This document shows positions 1 through 9,514 of a DNA stretch of 64,000 nucleotides, piece by piece. The notes below the pieces were generated by a model, which saw nothing but the letters and a program-made list of their open reading frames with translations, had not been told where the DNA came from and did not search any database. The stretch lies in contig CAMYIZ010000055.1 in the NCBI GenBank assembly GCA_947258585.1, positions 1-64,000 on the forward strand, in the 5' to 3' direction. This DNA comes from an uncultured Haliea sp. (lineage in GTDB: Bacteria; Pseudomonadota; Gammaproteobacteria; Pseudomonadales; Halieaceae). A program made the translations under genes and the position numbers. Within the stretch, counting starts at the first letter, position 1. Each line of letters starts with the position of its first letter.

Positions 1-297
1 CCATGCCGGATGCCAAACCCGCTCGCAGCGTGCGCGGCCAGACGGCAGCGCAAGATCACCGCAGGAACGCGCGCCGCATGCGCCCGCAGTGGAGAAAAAG
101 GGTCTTCCCGACCGGGAGCGACGCAGCGGCCGTCAGGCCGCCACGGGAACGAAGGTTCCACCGAGCGACGCAGCGGCCGCCAGCCCGCCAGGGGAACGAA
201 GGTTCCACCGAGTGTCGCGGCGGCCGCCAGGCGACCGGCGAATTCCCGGTACGAGACGGTACTAGAGCCCAGCGCCCGCAGGCAGTACACTGCCGCA
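1..297. other. Gene-free region upstream of moaA
   Basis: This left edge of the window holds the tandem hairpin repeat and no convincing gene. A frame open from position 10 runs in phase into moaA, but its amino acids come from the repeat and match no MoaA N-terminus. A TACACT (286-291) resembles a -10 box and would put the transcript start near the moaA ATG. No Shine-Dalgarno sequence is seen before that ATG. Confidence 0.6.
116..236. repeat. 47-bp imperfect tandem repeat, about 2.5 copies
   Basis: Unit 1 covers 116-162, unit 2 covers 163-209, and a degraded third copy covers 210 to about 236. Each full unit starts GAGCGACGCAGCGGCCG and ends with GGGAACGAAGGTTCCACC. The end contains a small hairpin (GGAAC, loop GAAG, GTTCC; stems 146-150/155-159 and 193-197/202-206). 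The repeat lies in the gap before moaA. It resembles a dispersed intergenic palindromic element, but only this locus is visible. Confidence 0.75.
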
Positions 298-1308
298 ATG
301 GCCCAACACATCCCCGCCACCCTGGTCGACCCCTTCCAGCGCCGGATCAGCTATCTGCGCCTGTCGGTCACCGACCGCTGCGACTTCCGCTGTGTGTACT
401 GCATGGCGGAGGACATGCAGTTCGTGCCCAAACCCCAGGTGCTGACGCTGGAGGAACTGTACCGGGTGGCCGAGGCCGCGGTCGGGCTGGGCGTGCGCAA
501 GATCCGCCTCACCGGCGGCGAGCCGCTGATTCGCAACAACATCCTGTCACTGGTACAGCGCCTGGGCCAGCTGCCCGGCCTGGACGTGCTGGCGCTGACC
601 ACCAACGGTTCGCGCCTGGCGGAACTGGCTGCGCCGCTACACACTGCCGGTGTCAGCCGGATCAATATCAGCCTCGACAGCCTGCGACCCGGGCGTTTCC
701 GCGAATTGACCCGGTTCGGCGACCTGGACCGGGTGATCGCCGGGGTGGATGCCGCGGTCGCCGCCGGTTTCGAGCGGATCAAGCTCAACGCCGTGATCCT
801 CCGGGGCCGGAATGACGATGAAGTGCTGGACCTGGTGGACTTCGCCCGCCAGCGCGGGATAGACATTGCCTTCATTGAGGAAATGCCGCTGGGGCGCATC
901 GATGAACACAGCCGGGAGCTCAGTTTCTGCAGCAGTGCCGAGCTGGAACAGCTCATTGGCAACCGCTATCCGCTGCAACCGCAGGGGGATCCTGTCGGCA
1001 GTGCCGGCCCCGCCCGCTACTTCAGCATGGCCGACAGCCGCAGCCGGGTTGGCTTTATCTCACCGCACAGCAACAACTTCTGCCACCTCTGCAACCGGGT
1101 GCGCGTTACCGTGGAGGGGCGCCTGTTACTCTGCCTGGGCAACGAACATTCGGCGGATCTGCGGCCAGTGCTGCGGGCCACCGGTTCCAGCCGGGCGGAC
1201 CTGGAGCGCGCGATCGTTGCAGCCATGGCATTGAAGCCGGAAAAACACCACTTCACTCACGGCGAGGAACCCGAGATCCTGCGCTTCATGAACATGACCG
1301 GCGGCTAG
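298..1308 (+). CDS. moaA: GTP 3',8-cyclase MoaA
   Basis: This radical SAM enzyme makes (8S)-3',8-cyclo-7,8-dihydroguanosine 5'-triphosphate from GTP, the first step of molybdopterin cofactor synthesis. The protein has 336 residues. The SAM-binding Cys motif is at C28, C32 and C35, and the SAM-binding GGEP at 73-76. The second iron-sulfur cluster is held by C262, C265 and C279, the MoaA-specific spacing. The C-terminus ends in the conserved Gly-Gly. The start at 298 is chosen because the family N-terminus begins just before the first Cys motif; upstream codons are repeat sequence. There is no clear ribosome-binding site and a -10-like box is only about 7 bases away, so a leaderless message is possible. 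No other moa gene is in the window. Confidence 0.96.
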   Translation: MAQHIPATLVDPFQRRISYLRLSVTDRCDFRCVYCMAEDMQFVPKPQVLTLEELYRVAEAAVGLGVRKIRLTGGEPLIRNNILSLVQRLGQLPGLDVLALTTNGSRLAELAAPLHTAGVSRINISLDSLRPGRFRELTRFGDLDRVIAGVDAAVAAGFERIKLNAVILRGRNDDEVLDLVDFARQRGIDIAFIEEMPLGRIDEHSRELSFCSSAELEQLIGNRYPLQPQGDPVGSAGPARYFSMADSRSRVGFISPHSNNFCHLCNRVRVTVEGRLLLCLGNEHSADLRPVLRATGSSRADLERAIVAAMALKPEKHHFTHGEEPEILRFMNMTGG

Positions 1309-1343
1309 GCGCCCCCGACTAGCTGACCCCACGAGGTATCCAC

Positions 1344-2282
1344 GTGCACACCCAGGACTTTCCACAGCTGGCCTCCATCGAGGTCATTGAGCAGGGCTTT
1401 GAGTCGTTCGGCTATATCTGCAGCCCGAAGATCGCAACCGCGGTGTTCCTCGCCTTCCAGCTGCGCAAGCCCATTTTGGTGGAGGGCCCACCCGGCGTGG
1501 GCAAGACCGAGCTGGCCAAGACCACCGCGGCCCTACTGGACGTACCGCTGATCCGCTTGCAGTGCTACGAGGGCCTGGACGAGGCCAAGGCGCTGTATGA
1601 GTGGAAGTATGGCAAACAGCTGCTGTACACCCAGGTGCTGAAAGAGAAGCTCGGTGATCTGCTACAGGGTGCCCAGGGCCTGGCGGAATCGGTAGAGCGC
1701 CTGCACCAGTTCGGCGACATCTTCTACTCCGAGCAATTCCTGGAGCCGCGTCCCCTGCTGAAAGCCATGCAGCAGGAACGTGGAGCGATCCTGCTCATTG
1801 ACGAGGTGGACAAGTCCGACTACGAATTCGAGTCCCTGCTGCTGGAAATCCTCTCGGACTACCAGGTGTCGATTCCGGAAATCGGCACGGTCAAGGCGAG
1901 CGTTTCGCCGATGGTGTTCCTGACCAGCAACAATACCCGCGACATCAGTGACGCCCTCAAGCGCCGATGCCTGCACCTGTACATACCCTTTCCCAGCGTC
2001 GAGCTGGAGGAGCGCATTGTCCTGAGCCGGGTGCCCGACATTGATCAGCAGCTGCGCCACCAGCTGGTCGCGTTCGTGCACTCCCTGCGGGATCTGGACC
2101 TGAAGAAAACCCCCGCCATTTCCGAGACCATCGACTGGGCGCGCAGCCTGCTGTTGCTCCACGCCCGCGAACTGGACCCGGAGATCGTCCACAGCACCCT
2201 GAACGTGTTGCTGAAGTTCGAGGACGACATCGACACCGCCAATGCCGGCCTGCAGGACCTGCTGGCCCGGCGCACCGCCTGA
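1344..2282 (+). CDS. MoxR/CoxD-type AAA+ ATPase
   Basis: This is a 312-residue AAA+ ATPase of the MoxR group. The Walker A GPPGVGKT is at 48-55, the Walker B LLIDEVD ends near 156, and the sensor-1 Asn (SNN) is near 196. MoxR proteins act as chaperone-like ATPases that work with a VWA-domain partner to insert metals or activate enzyme complexes. The partner is encoded immediately downstream. The start is a GTG preceded by ACGAGG. Its size and partner suit the CoxD branch, whose type member matures the Mo/Cu centre of CO dehydrogenase. The actual client here is unknown; the adjacent moaA makes a molybdoenzyme conceivable but does not prove it. Confidence 0.88.
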   Translation: MHTQDFPQLASIEVIEQGFESFGYICSPKIATAVFLAFQLRKPILVEGPPGVGKTELAKTTAALLDVPLIRLQCYEGLDEAKALYEWKYGKQLLYTQVLKEKLGDLLQGAQGLAESVERLHQFGDIFYSEQFLEPRPLLKAMQQERGAILLIDEVDKSDYEFESLLLEILSDYQVSIPEIGTVKASVSPMVFLTSNNTRDISDALKRRCLHLYIPFPSVELEERIVLSRVPDIDQQLRHQLVAFVHSLRDLDLKKTPAISETIDWARSLLLLHARELDPEIVHSTLNVLLKFEDDIDTANAGLQDLLARRTA

Positions 2283-2301
2283 CGCCGCAGCAGGGCCTCC
2301 C

Positions 2302-3732
2302 GTGCAAAATCATCTGGTCAGCTTCATCCGCCTGTTGCGCAGCCACGATGTGCGGGTATCGCCGGCGGAGACGCTGGACGCCATGGATGTTGCCGCGGTC
2401 CTGGGCTATGCCGGCCGGGAACGACTGCGGGACGGCCTGGCCAGCGCCCTGGCCAAAACCCCGGCGGAAGAAGCGGTATTCCAACACTGCTTCGAGCGTT
2501 TCTTCGATAGGGAACTCGCGGACTTCGCCAGCACCCGCGAGGAGCGCGAGGCGCCGCAGGATGAACAGCTCGCTACGCTGGAACCCGGCCCCGGGGAGAA
2601 ACCGGAGGCCAGCGGCCGGGCCAGCCCGGACGACAGCCTGCTGGATGCAGCGGCCACCGAGGACGCCGGGCTGCAGGCCCTGCTCGACAGCGATCTGCTG
2701 CGGCAGTTGCGCGACAACGACCGCAACGCCCTGAACCTGGCCATGGGCGAAGCCGCGGCGGGAGTGGGGCTGAGCCAGATCCAGATGTTCACCCAGAAAG
2801 GCCAGTACCTGCGGCGCATGCTGGACGCCATGGGCGAGGAACAGGTCCGGCGGGTCATCGCCGATCTGGAGCGGCGCCAGAGCCCGGCGCTGGAGCCGCT
2901 GAAACGCTATCGGGATATTCTGCGGGAGCAGGTTCGCGACTATGTCGCCCGCCAGTACCTGCTGCAGGCCGAGGGCGACAATGCCCGCTTCATGGACGAT
3001 ATCCTGAGCACGACGCGGCTGAGCAACCTCGAGCACCGTTACCTGCAGCGGGTGCAGGAACTGGTCCGCCGCATGGCGCGCAAGCTGGCGGAGCGCCACG
3101 CCCGCAAGCGCCGCATGTTTCGGCGCGGCCGGCTGGACATGGGCAAGACCCTGCGCCGCGGCATCGCCAACGACGGCGTCATGTTCAACACTTACTGGCG
3201 CCGGGTGCGCAAGGACAAACCGCAGCTGCTGGCGATCTGCGATGTCAGCGGCTCTGTTGCGGCCTACGCCAAGTTCCTGCTGCTGTTCCTCTATAGCCTG
3301 CAGGACGTCTTGCCGCGTGTGCGCAGCTTTGCCTTTTCCAGCCACCTGGGTGAGGCCAGCGAGCTGTTCATCCAACACCCCGTCGAGAAGGCCATCGAGC
3401 TGGTGAACTGGCGCTACGGCGGCGCCACCGACTACGGCAGCAGTCTGCAGGATTTCGCCAGGCTGGCCCTGGACGATATCAACAGCAATACCACCGTGAT
3501 CATTCTCGGCGATGCCCGCAACAACAATGGCGATCCAAGGCTGGACATCCTCCGCAGCATTTACCAGCGCAGCCGGCGGGTGATCTGGCTCAATCCGGAA
3601 TCGCGCCGGGCCTGGGGTACGGGGGACTCGGAGATGCTGCGCTACCAGAGCGCCTGTCATTTCGCCGCCGAGTGCAATAATCTTGTCCAACTGGAGCGTG
3701 TCGTGGACCAGTTGCTGAAACTGAACAGGTAG
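2302..3732 (+). CDS. CoxE-like VWA domain protein
   Basis: This 476-residue protein has a charged, helical N-terminal two thirds and a C-terminal von Willebrand A domain. The metal-ion-dependent adhesion site DVSGS is at 314-318. A Thr of the GGATDYGSS segment and the later LGDARNN segment are consistent with the remaining MIDAS positions. The family (CoxE, DUF58/VWA_CoxE) partners MoxR ATPases. The start is taken as GTG at 2302, which lies 19 bases after the ATPase stop. An in-frame start at 2242 would overlap that gene by 41 bases and add a low-complexity head. The two genes are surely one transcript. Confidence 0.87.
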   Translation: MQNHLVSFIRLLRSHDVRVSPAETLDAMDVAAVLGYAGRERLRDGLASALAKTPAEEAVFQHCFERFFDRELADFASTREEREAPQDEQLATLEPGPGEKPEASGRASPDDSLLDAAATEDAGLQALLDSDLLRQLRDNDRNALNLAMGEAAAGVGLSQIQMFTQKGQYLRRMLDAMGEEQVRRVIADLERRQSPALEPLKRYRDILREQVRDYVARQYLLQAEGDNARFMDDILSTTRLSNLEHRYLQRVQELVRRMARKLAERHARKRRMFRRGRLDMGKTLRRGIANDGVMFNTYWRRVRKDKPQLLAICDVSGSVAAYAKFLLLFLYSLQDVLPRVRSFAFSSHLGEASELFIQHPVEKAIELVNWRYGGATDYGSSLQDFARLALDDINSNTTVIILGDARNNNGDPRLDILRSIYQRSRRVIWLNPESRRAWGTGDSEMLRYQSACHFAAECNNLVQLERVVDQLLKLNR

Positions 3733-3738
3733 GCAAGC

Positions 3739-3945
3739 ATGGGCTATCAATGTCGGGACTGTAGCTATCGTGGCAGCAAAATCACCAGCGCAGGCCGCTG
3801 CCCTGCCTGTGGTTCCTACGCGATTAGCCGGGGCGCAGACGGGGCAAGCAACGAGGAGCCCAAACCGCGTACCCTGCAGCTGACTTTACTGCTGGCGCTG
3901 TGGGCCACGTTCGCCGGGCTGATACTCTTCCGGCTCCTGTCCTGA
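3739..3945 (+). CDS. Small zinc-ribbon membrane protein
   Basis: This 68-residue protein starts 6 bases after the VWA gene. Its N-terminus has two CxxC knuckles (C5/C8 and C21/C24) that would bind one zinc ion. A short polar linker follows, then one transmembrane helix at about 46-66. It is probably co-transcribed with the MoxR/VWA pair and could be a membrane-bound accessory of that system. I do not recognise a named family. The conserved Cys spacing and the tight spacing argue for a real gene. Confidence 0.72.
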   Translation: MGYQCRDCSYRGSKITSAGRCPACGSYAISRGADGASNEEPKPRTLQLTLLLALWATFAGLILFRLLS

Positions 3946-3949
3946 CGCG

Positions 3950-5092
3950 TCAGAAGGGCCGCGGCTTCTCCTCCTTGTCCTCCAGCGTCTCCAGGCTGAG
4001 GTTGAGTGAGCCATCAGGGGCGCGGATATCACCCTCTTTGGCAAACTTTATTTTCAGCCGCACATTGTTCGGCGAGTCCGCGTTGCGCAACGCCTCTTCC
4101 TCGCTGATCAACCCGTCCCGATAGAGCTCGAACAGCGCCCCGTCGAAGGTTTTCATCCCCACATTTTCCGACTTGGCCATCACTTCCTTGATGCCGTCTA
4201 TGTCGCCCTTGAGCACCAGGTCCGCCACCATCGGTGTACCCAGCAGGATTTCGATCGCAGCGCAGCGCTTGCCGTCCACGGTGGGGATGAGACGCTGGGA
4301 GATGAATGCCTGGAGATTCAGGGAGAGATCCATCAACAGCTGTGGCCGACGCTCCTCCGGGAAGAAGTTGATGATGCGGTCCAGGGCCTGGTTGGCATTG
4401 TTGGCGTGCAGGGTGGATATACACAGGTGCCCGGTCTCGGCAAAGGCGAGGGCATGCTCCATGGTCTCCCGGTCGCGGATCTCCCCGATCAGGATCACGT
4501 CCGGGGCCTGGCGCAGAGTGTTCTTCAGGGCGTTGTGCCAGTTCCGGGTATCGACCCCGACCTCGCGCTGGTTGACGATCGATTTCTTGTGGTTGTGCAC
4601 GTACTCCACAGGGTCCTCAATGGTGACGATGTGGCCGGCGCTATTGCTGTTGCGGTAGTCGATCAGCGCCGCCAGCGAGGTGGACTTGCCGGAGCCGGTG
4701 GCGCCCACAAACAGCACCAGGCCACGCTTGCGCATCATGACCTCGGTCAGGATCTCAGGCAGGCGCAGGTCCTTGTAATTGGGGATTTCGGCAACAATAT
4801 TGCGCGCCACAATGCTGACTTCGTTGCGCTGCATGAAAATGTTCACCCGGAACCGGCCTGACCCGGCGATGGAGGTCGCCAGATTCATTTCCAGTTCCTG
4901 CTCAAACTCGGCCTGCTGGGTCGAGTCCATCAGCTCGTAGGCTATCTCTTTGATCTCGCCGGGCTTGAGTCGCTCGCTGGCGATGGGGCGCAGCTGGCCC
5001 TGGAACTTGGCGCAGGGAGGTGCGCCGGTGCTGAGGTACAGATCCGAGCCGTTTTCTCTGGCAAGCGTGGTCAGCCATTCGGTTATGCGCAC
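3950..5092 (-). CDS. pilU: Type IV pilus retraction ATPase PilU
   Basis: PilU is a cytoplasmic hexameric ATPase that supports PilT in retracting type IV pili. The protein has 380 residues. Walker A GATGSGKST is at 130-138, the Asp/Walker B region (VILIGEIRDRETM) is near 199-212, and the His box GHLCISTLHANNA follows. The wording of the C-terminal half and the overall length fit PilU better than PilT, which is about 344 residues. The start is GTG at 5092, with AAGGGGG five bases upstream; a longer in-frame reading lacks family resemblance. Its C-terminus ends with an acidic and basic tail. pilT is not in the window. Confidence 0.92.
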   Translation of the reverse strand: MRITEWLTTLARENGSDLYLSTGAPPCAKFQGQLRPIASERLKPGEIKEIAYELMDSTQQAEFEQELEMNLATSIAGSGRFRVNIFMQRNEVSIVARNIVAEIPNYKDLRLPEILTEVMMRKRGLVLFVGATGSGKSTSLAALIDYRNSNSAGHIVTIEDPVEYVHNHKKSIVNQREVGVDTRNWHNALKNTLRQAPDVILIGEIRDRETMEHALAFAETGHLCISTLHANNANQALDRIINFFPEERRPQLLMDLSLNLQAFISQRLIPTVDGKRCAAIEILLGTPMVADLVLKGDIDGIKEVMAKSENVGMKTFDGALFELYRDGLISEEEALRNADSPNNVRLKIKFAKEGDIRAPDGSLNLSLETLEDKEEKPRPF

Positions 5093-5169
5093 TCTATCCC
5101 CCTTGGGCAATGAATCGGCAAAACCACACTTTACCATTCCTCTGGCGGCAAGACAGTATGCACAAGCGC

Positions 5170-8100
5170 CTATTCGGCGGGCGCTTCCCCCAGCTCTCTG
5201 TCCAGCTGCTGGCTGGTCGCCCGGGGTGAGCCGGTGCCCCGCGCCAGCAGCGCGTAGGCCATGGGAATCAGGAACAGCGTGATCAGGGTCGCCACGGTCA
5301 CCCCGCACATGATGACAACCCCGATCACCGTCCGCACCTCGTGCCCCGGCCCCCCGGATACCACCAGCGGCACGGCGCCGACCACCGTGGTGAAGGCGGT
5401 CATGATGATGGGCCGCAACCGTCGTGCCGCGCCCCGCTGCACCGCCTCCATGAATTCGTAGCCGGCGTCGCGCATCTGGTTAATGAACTCGACGATCAGG
5501 ATGCCGTTCTTGGTCGCCAGCCCCACCAGCATGATCATCCCCACCTGGCTGTAGATATTCAGGGTCTGATCGAACAGCCACAGCCCGCCCAGCCCCCCGG
5601 CCAGCGCAAGCGGCACGGTGAGCAGGATTATCGCGGGGTGCACGAAGGATTCAAACTGGGCCGCCATCACCAGGTACACCACCAGCAGGGCCAGCAGGAA
5701 GGTGAAGATGACCGCGTTGCTGCTGGTCTGGTACTCCAGGGACTCGCCCTTATAGTCGAAATTGGCGTTGGTCGGCAGTTCGGTGCGCACCAGATCCTCC
5801 AGGTCGGCCAGGGCATCGCCCAGGGCATAACCCGGTGCCAGGCCCGAGGTAATGGTCAGGGCCCGCGCCCGGTTGTAGCGGTTCAGACTGCCCGCATCGG
5901 CCTGCTCGCGCACGGTCACCAGGCTGCCCAGGGGCACCAGTTCGCCGCTGCCGGCGGAGCGCACATAGATACTGCTGAGGTCGCCGAGGGTCCGCTGGCT
6001 CTCGCGCTCACCTTCCACGATGACATCGTACTCGCGCCCGGCGCGGATAAAGGTCGTCACCCGGCGCGAGCCCAGCAGGGTCTCCAGGGTACGGCTGATA
6101 TCAACCAGATCCACGCCGAGGTCGCCGGCCCGGTTGCGGTCGATGCTGACCCGCAGCTGGGGCTTGGTTGGCCGCAGGTCGGTGTCTGCCCCCACCAGCC
6201 CGGGATTCTCCGCTATGCGTTCCAGCAACAGGTCCTGCCACTGCGCCAGCTCCTCGAAACTGTCGCCGGTTACCACGAACTGCACCGGGTCGCCGCTGCC
6301 GCGGCCGAGGCCACCGCCACCGCGGATAAAGGTGCGCGCGCCGGCGATGTCGTCGAGACGGCGCCGGGCATCGGCCTGGATTTCCGCGGTGGACCTGCGG
6401 CCGCTGTCCCAGTCCGCCAACACCATCAGGGCAAAACCGGCATTGAACGCCTCGCCGCCGCCAAAGGACGGTGCCCGGATCAGCAAGCGGCGGATATCCC
6501 CGGCCTCCACCAGTGGCAGCAGCCGTCGCTCCACTTCCTCTATCTGGGTAACAGTGTATTCAAAGGATGAGCCCTCCGGCGTGCTCACACCGAGAAACAG
6601 GATGCCGCGATCCTGTTCCGGGGCGTACTCCCGGGGCACTGCCTGGAAGGCCCACAGGGTCACCGCCGTGCTGACCAGCAACACCAGCAGGGTCAGCCAG
6701 CGATGGGGCAGTACAGCGGCGAGGCCCCGCTGGTAAACCCGCTCCAGCCGCTCGCTCAGCGCCTCCACGGTATCCGCCATGCGATTGGAGATATGCTCCC
6801 GGTCCAGCAGCTTGCTGCACAGGGCCGGGGCCAGGGTCAGCGCGATGAAGCTGGAAAAGATCACCGCCATGGCCATGGTAATGGCGAATTCACCGAACAG
6901 GCGGCCGATGTCACCCTCCAGGAAGGTGATGGGCACGAATACGGACACCAGCACCAGGGTGGTCGCCACCACCGCAAAGCCGACCTGGCGGGTGCCCCGG
7001 AACGCCGCCACCAGCGGCGACTCACCCTCCAGCAGGCGCCGGTGCACGTTTTCCAGCACCACGATGCTGTCATCCACCACCAGGCCGATGGCCAGCACCA
7101 GTGCCAGCAGGGTCAACAGGTTGATGCTGTAGTCCATCACCCACAGGGCCGCGAACGCGGCAACCAGTGAGATGGGTACGGTGATCGCGGGCACCAGCAG
7201 GCTGCGGGGATCCCCGAGAAAGAGAAAGATCACCAGCACCACCAGCAGCGCGGCGATGACCAGGGTAGTGTAGACCTCGTGGATCGCGGCGCGGACAAAA
7301 ATGGCGTTGTCGAAGCTGGCGATGAGCTCCATACCCTGTGGGAGCTGGCGATTGATGCGTTCGATCTCCACCCACACCAGGTCGCTGACCGACAGCGCGT
7401 TGGCCGTGCTCTGCTTGACCACCCCCAGGCCCACCATCGGCTCGCCATTGCCCCGGAACAGGCTGCGGTATTCCGCGCTGGCCAGCTCCACCCGGGCGAC
7501 ATCGCCAAGGCGAACGAGGTAACCGTCGTCGCTGCGGCGCAGCACCAGCTGGCGGAAATCAGCGGCGGTTTCATAGCCGCGATCGACCCGAACGACAAAG
7601 TCCCGCTCCAGCGATTTCAGGGTGCCCGCCGGCAGCTCCACGTTCTGGGCGCGGATCGCGGCTTCCACATCTGCCACCGTGAGGTTCCGCGCCGCCAGGG
7701 CGTTGCGGTCCAGCCAGATGCGCATGGCGTAGACCTGCTCGCCGGTGATGCGGACCCTGGCCACCCCCTCCAGCACCGAGAACCTGTCCTCCAGGTAGCG
7801 GCGGGCGTAGTCGGTCAGTTCCAGCGCGTCCATCCCCGGCGCCACCAGGTGCGCCCAGAAGATCACCTCCTCGTCACTGGCGCTCTTGCTCACCTCCGGC
7901 GGCTCGGCCTCGTCGGGCAGTTCACCGAGGATTCTCGCAACCCGGTCGCGGACGTCGTTGGCGGCGTTGTCGATGTCGCGGTCAAGCTCGAACTCCAGGG
8001 TGATATTGGAGCGCCCGTCCAGGCTGCTGGAGGCCATGGTCTTGATGCCCTCAAGCCCCGCCAGCCGGTCCTCGATGATCTCGGTGATGCGATTCTCCAC

Positions 8101-8274
8101 CACGGCGGCAGAGGCGCCGGGATAGAGGGTGGTGACGTTGAGAATGGGCGGGTCGATATCCGGGTACTCGCGCAGGGGGAGCCGGTCAAAGGACAGAATG
8201 CCGAAAGCACACAGCAGCGCGGCGGCGACAATGGCCAGAACCGGGCGCCGGACCGAAATATCAGACAGCAACAC
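5170..8274 (-). CDS. RND multidrug efflux transporter, AcrB/HAE1 family
   Basis: This 1034-residue inner-membrane proton antiporter has the standard layout: an N-terminal helix after ISVRRPV, a large periplasmic loop, a bundle of helices, and then the same repeated. The proton-relay Asp pair is in VLAIGLVVDDSIVVLEN. The second periplasmic domain and a C-terminal bundle containing LVGLATKNGILIVEF are intact. It probably forms a tripartite pump with the adaptor encoded two bases upstream and an outer-membrane channel encoded elsewhere. The start is GTG. Substrate cannot be told from sequence. No regulator gene adjoins it. Confidence 0.94.
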   Translation of the reverse strand: MLLSDISVRRPVLAIVAAALLCAFGILSFDRLPLREYPDIDPPILNVTTLYPGASAAVVENRITEIIEDRLAGLEGIKTMASSSLDGRSNITLEFELDRDIDNAANDVRDRVARILGELPDEAEPPEVSKSASDEEVIFWAHLVAPGMDALELTDYARRYLEDRFSVLEGVARVRITGEQVYAMRIWLDRNALAARNLTVADVEAAIRAQNVELPAGTLKSLERDFVVRVDRGYETAADFRQLVLRRSDDGYLVRLGDVARVELASAEYRSLFRGNGEPMVGLGVVKQSTANALSVSDLVWVEIERINRQLPQGMELIASFDNAIFVRAAIHEVYTTLVIAALLVVLVIFLFLGDPRSLLVPAITVPISLVAAFAALWVMDYSINLLTLLALVLAIGLVVDDSIVVLENVHRRLLEGESPLVAAFRGTRQVGFAVVATTLVLVSVFVPITFLEGDIGRLFGEFAITMAMAVIFSSFIALTLAPALCSKLLDREHISNRMADTVEALSERLERVYQRGLAAVLPHRWLTLLVLLVSTAVTLWAFQAVPREYAPEQDRGILFLGVSTPEGSSFEYTVTQIEEVERRLLPLVEAGDIRRLLIRAPSFGGGEAFNAGFALMVLADWDSGRRSTAEIQADARRRLDDIAGARTFIRGGGGLGRGSGDPVQFVVTGDSFEELAQWQDLLLERIAENPGLVGADTDLRPTKPQLRVSIDRNRAGDLGVDLVDISRTLETLLGSRRVTTFIRAGREYDVIVEGERESQRTLGDLSSIYVRSAGSGELVPLGSLVTVREQADAGSLNRYNRARALTITSGLAPGYALGDALADLEDLVRTELPTNANFDYKGESLEYQTSSNAVIFTFLLALLVVYLVMAAQFESFVHPAIILLTVPLALAGGLGGLWLFDQTLNIYSQVGMIMLVGLATKNGILIVEFINQMRDAGYEFMEAVQRGAARRLRPIIMTAFTTVVGAVPLVVSGGPGHEVRTVIGVVIMCGVTVATLITLFLIPMAYALLARGTGSPRATSQQLDRELGEAPAE

Positions 8275-8276
8275 CG

Positions 8277-9320
8277 CTAGTTCCCCACCAGCCGCACCTC
8301 GGCACTTTCTCCGGACAGGCGGCCCACACCGTCGCGCACCACCCGGTCGCCCGCCGCCAGTCCGTCGATCACCTCGACCCAGCCGGGACGGCGCCCGCCG
8401 ATCATCACTTCGCGGCGCACTGCCTTACCGGCCCCGGGATCCAGGCGCCAGACGAAGTGCTGGGTCGAGCGCGACTCCAGGCTCTCCTCCGGCACCAGCA
8501 GCGCCTGCCGCTCCGGCCCGCTGATGACCACCTCCAGCAACATTCCCGGACGCAGGCGCTGGCCCGGGTTCAGCACTTCCGCCCGGGCGGTGATGGATCT
8601 GGCAACGGGATCGACCCGAGTGTCCAGGGCTGTGACGGTACCGGTGTAGGATCCCTCGAACGCGGGGGTACGTGCCGTCACCGTCTGGCCCACCCGCAGG
8701 AAGCCCAGCCTGCGTTCCGGAACGGTAAAATCCAGGCGCAGGCGGGACAGGTCATCGAGGGTGGTCAGACGCTGGCCCGCGGTGACCAGGGCGCCCTCAC
8801 TGACCAGGCGCAGCCCCAGGGTGCCGGCAAAGGGAGCCACGATCGTGCGATCGGCAATCCTGGAGTCCACCTCCTCGATGCGGTGGCGGGTCACGGACAC
8901 CAGGGTGCGGGCCCGATCCAACTCGTTCTGGGCCACCTGGTTCTGGCGGGCGAGGTTCTCCAGCCGCCGCAGCTCGCGCTCGGCGTCCGCCAGAGTTGCC
9001 TGCAGCTCGCGCCGGCTGGCCTGCTCTGCGGCCTGGCGCAGCACGGCCAAAACAGCGCCTTGCTCGACCCGCTGGCCGTCGTCAAATTGCAGCGACTCGA
9101 CAATCTGCGACACGCTGGCAGTGATATCCACCGACTCCCAGGCGCGCAGGGTGCCCAGGGCCTGAAGCTCGTCGCGAAATGGCTCCGCAGCCACGGTATA
9201 CGCGGTCACCGGAACCGGCGGACGGGCGCGCGGCGCCGGCGTCTCTCCGGGACCCGCCAGCTGCCAGGCCAGCAGCCCTCCCAGGCCGAGAATGACCAAC
9301 AGTATCATCGCTTTCTTCAT
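8277..9320 (-). CDS. RND efflux periplasmic adaptor (membrane fusion protein)
   Basis: This 347-residue adaptor links the RND transporter to an outer-membrane channel. Residues 1-22 form an uncleaved or signal-anchor helix (LLVILGLGGLLAWQLAG). A barrel-sandwich half motif near 70-95, an alpha-helical hairpin rich in E/R/A, the second lipoyl half (IVAPFAGTLG) and a beta-barrel follow in order. The start at 9320 has GGAG six bases upstream. It ends two bases before the transporter start, so both are translated from one message. The preceding 120 bases are AT-rich for this genome and should carry the promoter. Confidence 0.92.
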   Translation of the reverse strand: MKKAMILLVILGLGGLLAWQLAGPGETPAPRARPPVPVTAYTVAAEPFRDELQALGTLRAWESVDITASVSQIVESLQFDDGQRVEQGAVLAVLRQAAEQASRRELQATLADAERELRRLENLARQNQVAQNELDRARTLVSVTRHRIEEVDSRIADRTIVAPFAGTLGLRLVSEGALVTAGQRLTTLDDLSRLRLDFTVPERRLGFLRVGQTVTARTPAFEGSYTGTVTALDTRVDPVARSITARAEVLNPGQRLRPGMLLEVVISGPERQALLVPEESLESRSTQHFVWRLDPGAGKAVRREVMIGGRRPGWVEVIDGLAAGDRVVRDGVGRLSGESAEVRLVGN

Positions 9321-9514
9321 GCAGCACTCCGCTCGACGCCGGCAGCCGGCCACCAGCGGGACCGGAGGCCCCGCAAGCGGCGGCGGGACCATTATAGGAA
9401 GCCCACTCGACGACGACAGGAGTATTACAATTTTTTACTTAAACTAACGAACAGTAGCAAGCTGCACCGAGCTCACCTAGACTAGGGAACGCACACCCTG
9501 ACAGGAGCCTGCCT

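Noticed and set aside
10-297. N-terminal extension of moaA through the repeat
   Set aside because: The extra 96 codons are tandem-repeat sequence and lie before the conserved MoaA N-terminus.
1957-3750. Long antisense open frame opposite the VWA gene
   Set aside because: High-GC shadow of a well-supported gene; composition is low-complexity and without domain motifs.
9443-9455. Shared TAACGAAC word before the adaptor/kinase gap and the TonB receptor gene (46785-46793)
   Set aside because: Only eight bases, no symmetry and no third occurrence in promoters; chance is likely.
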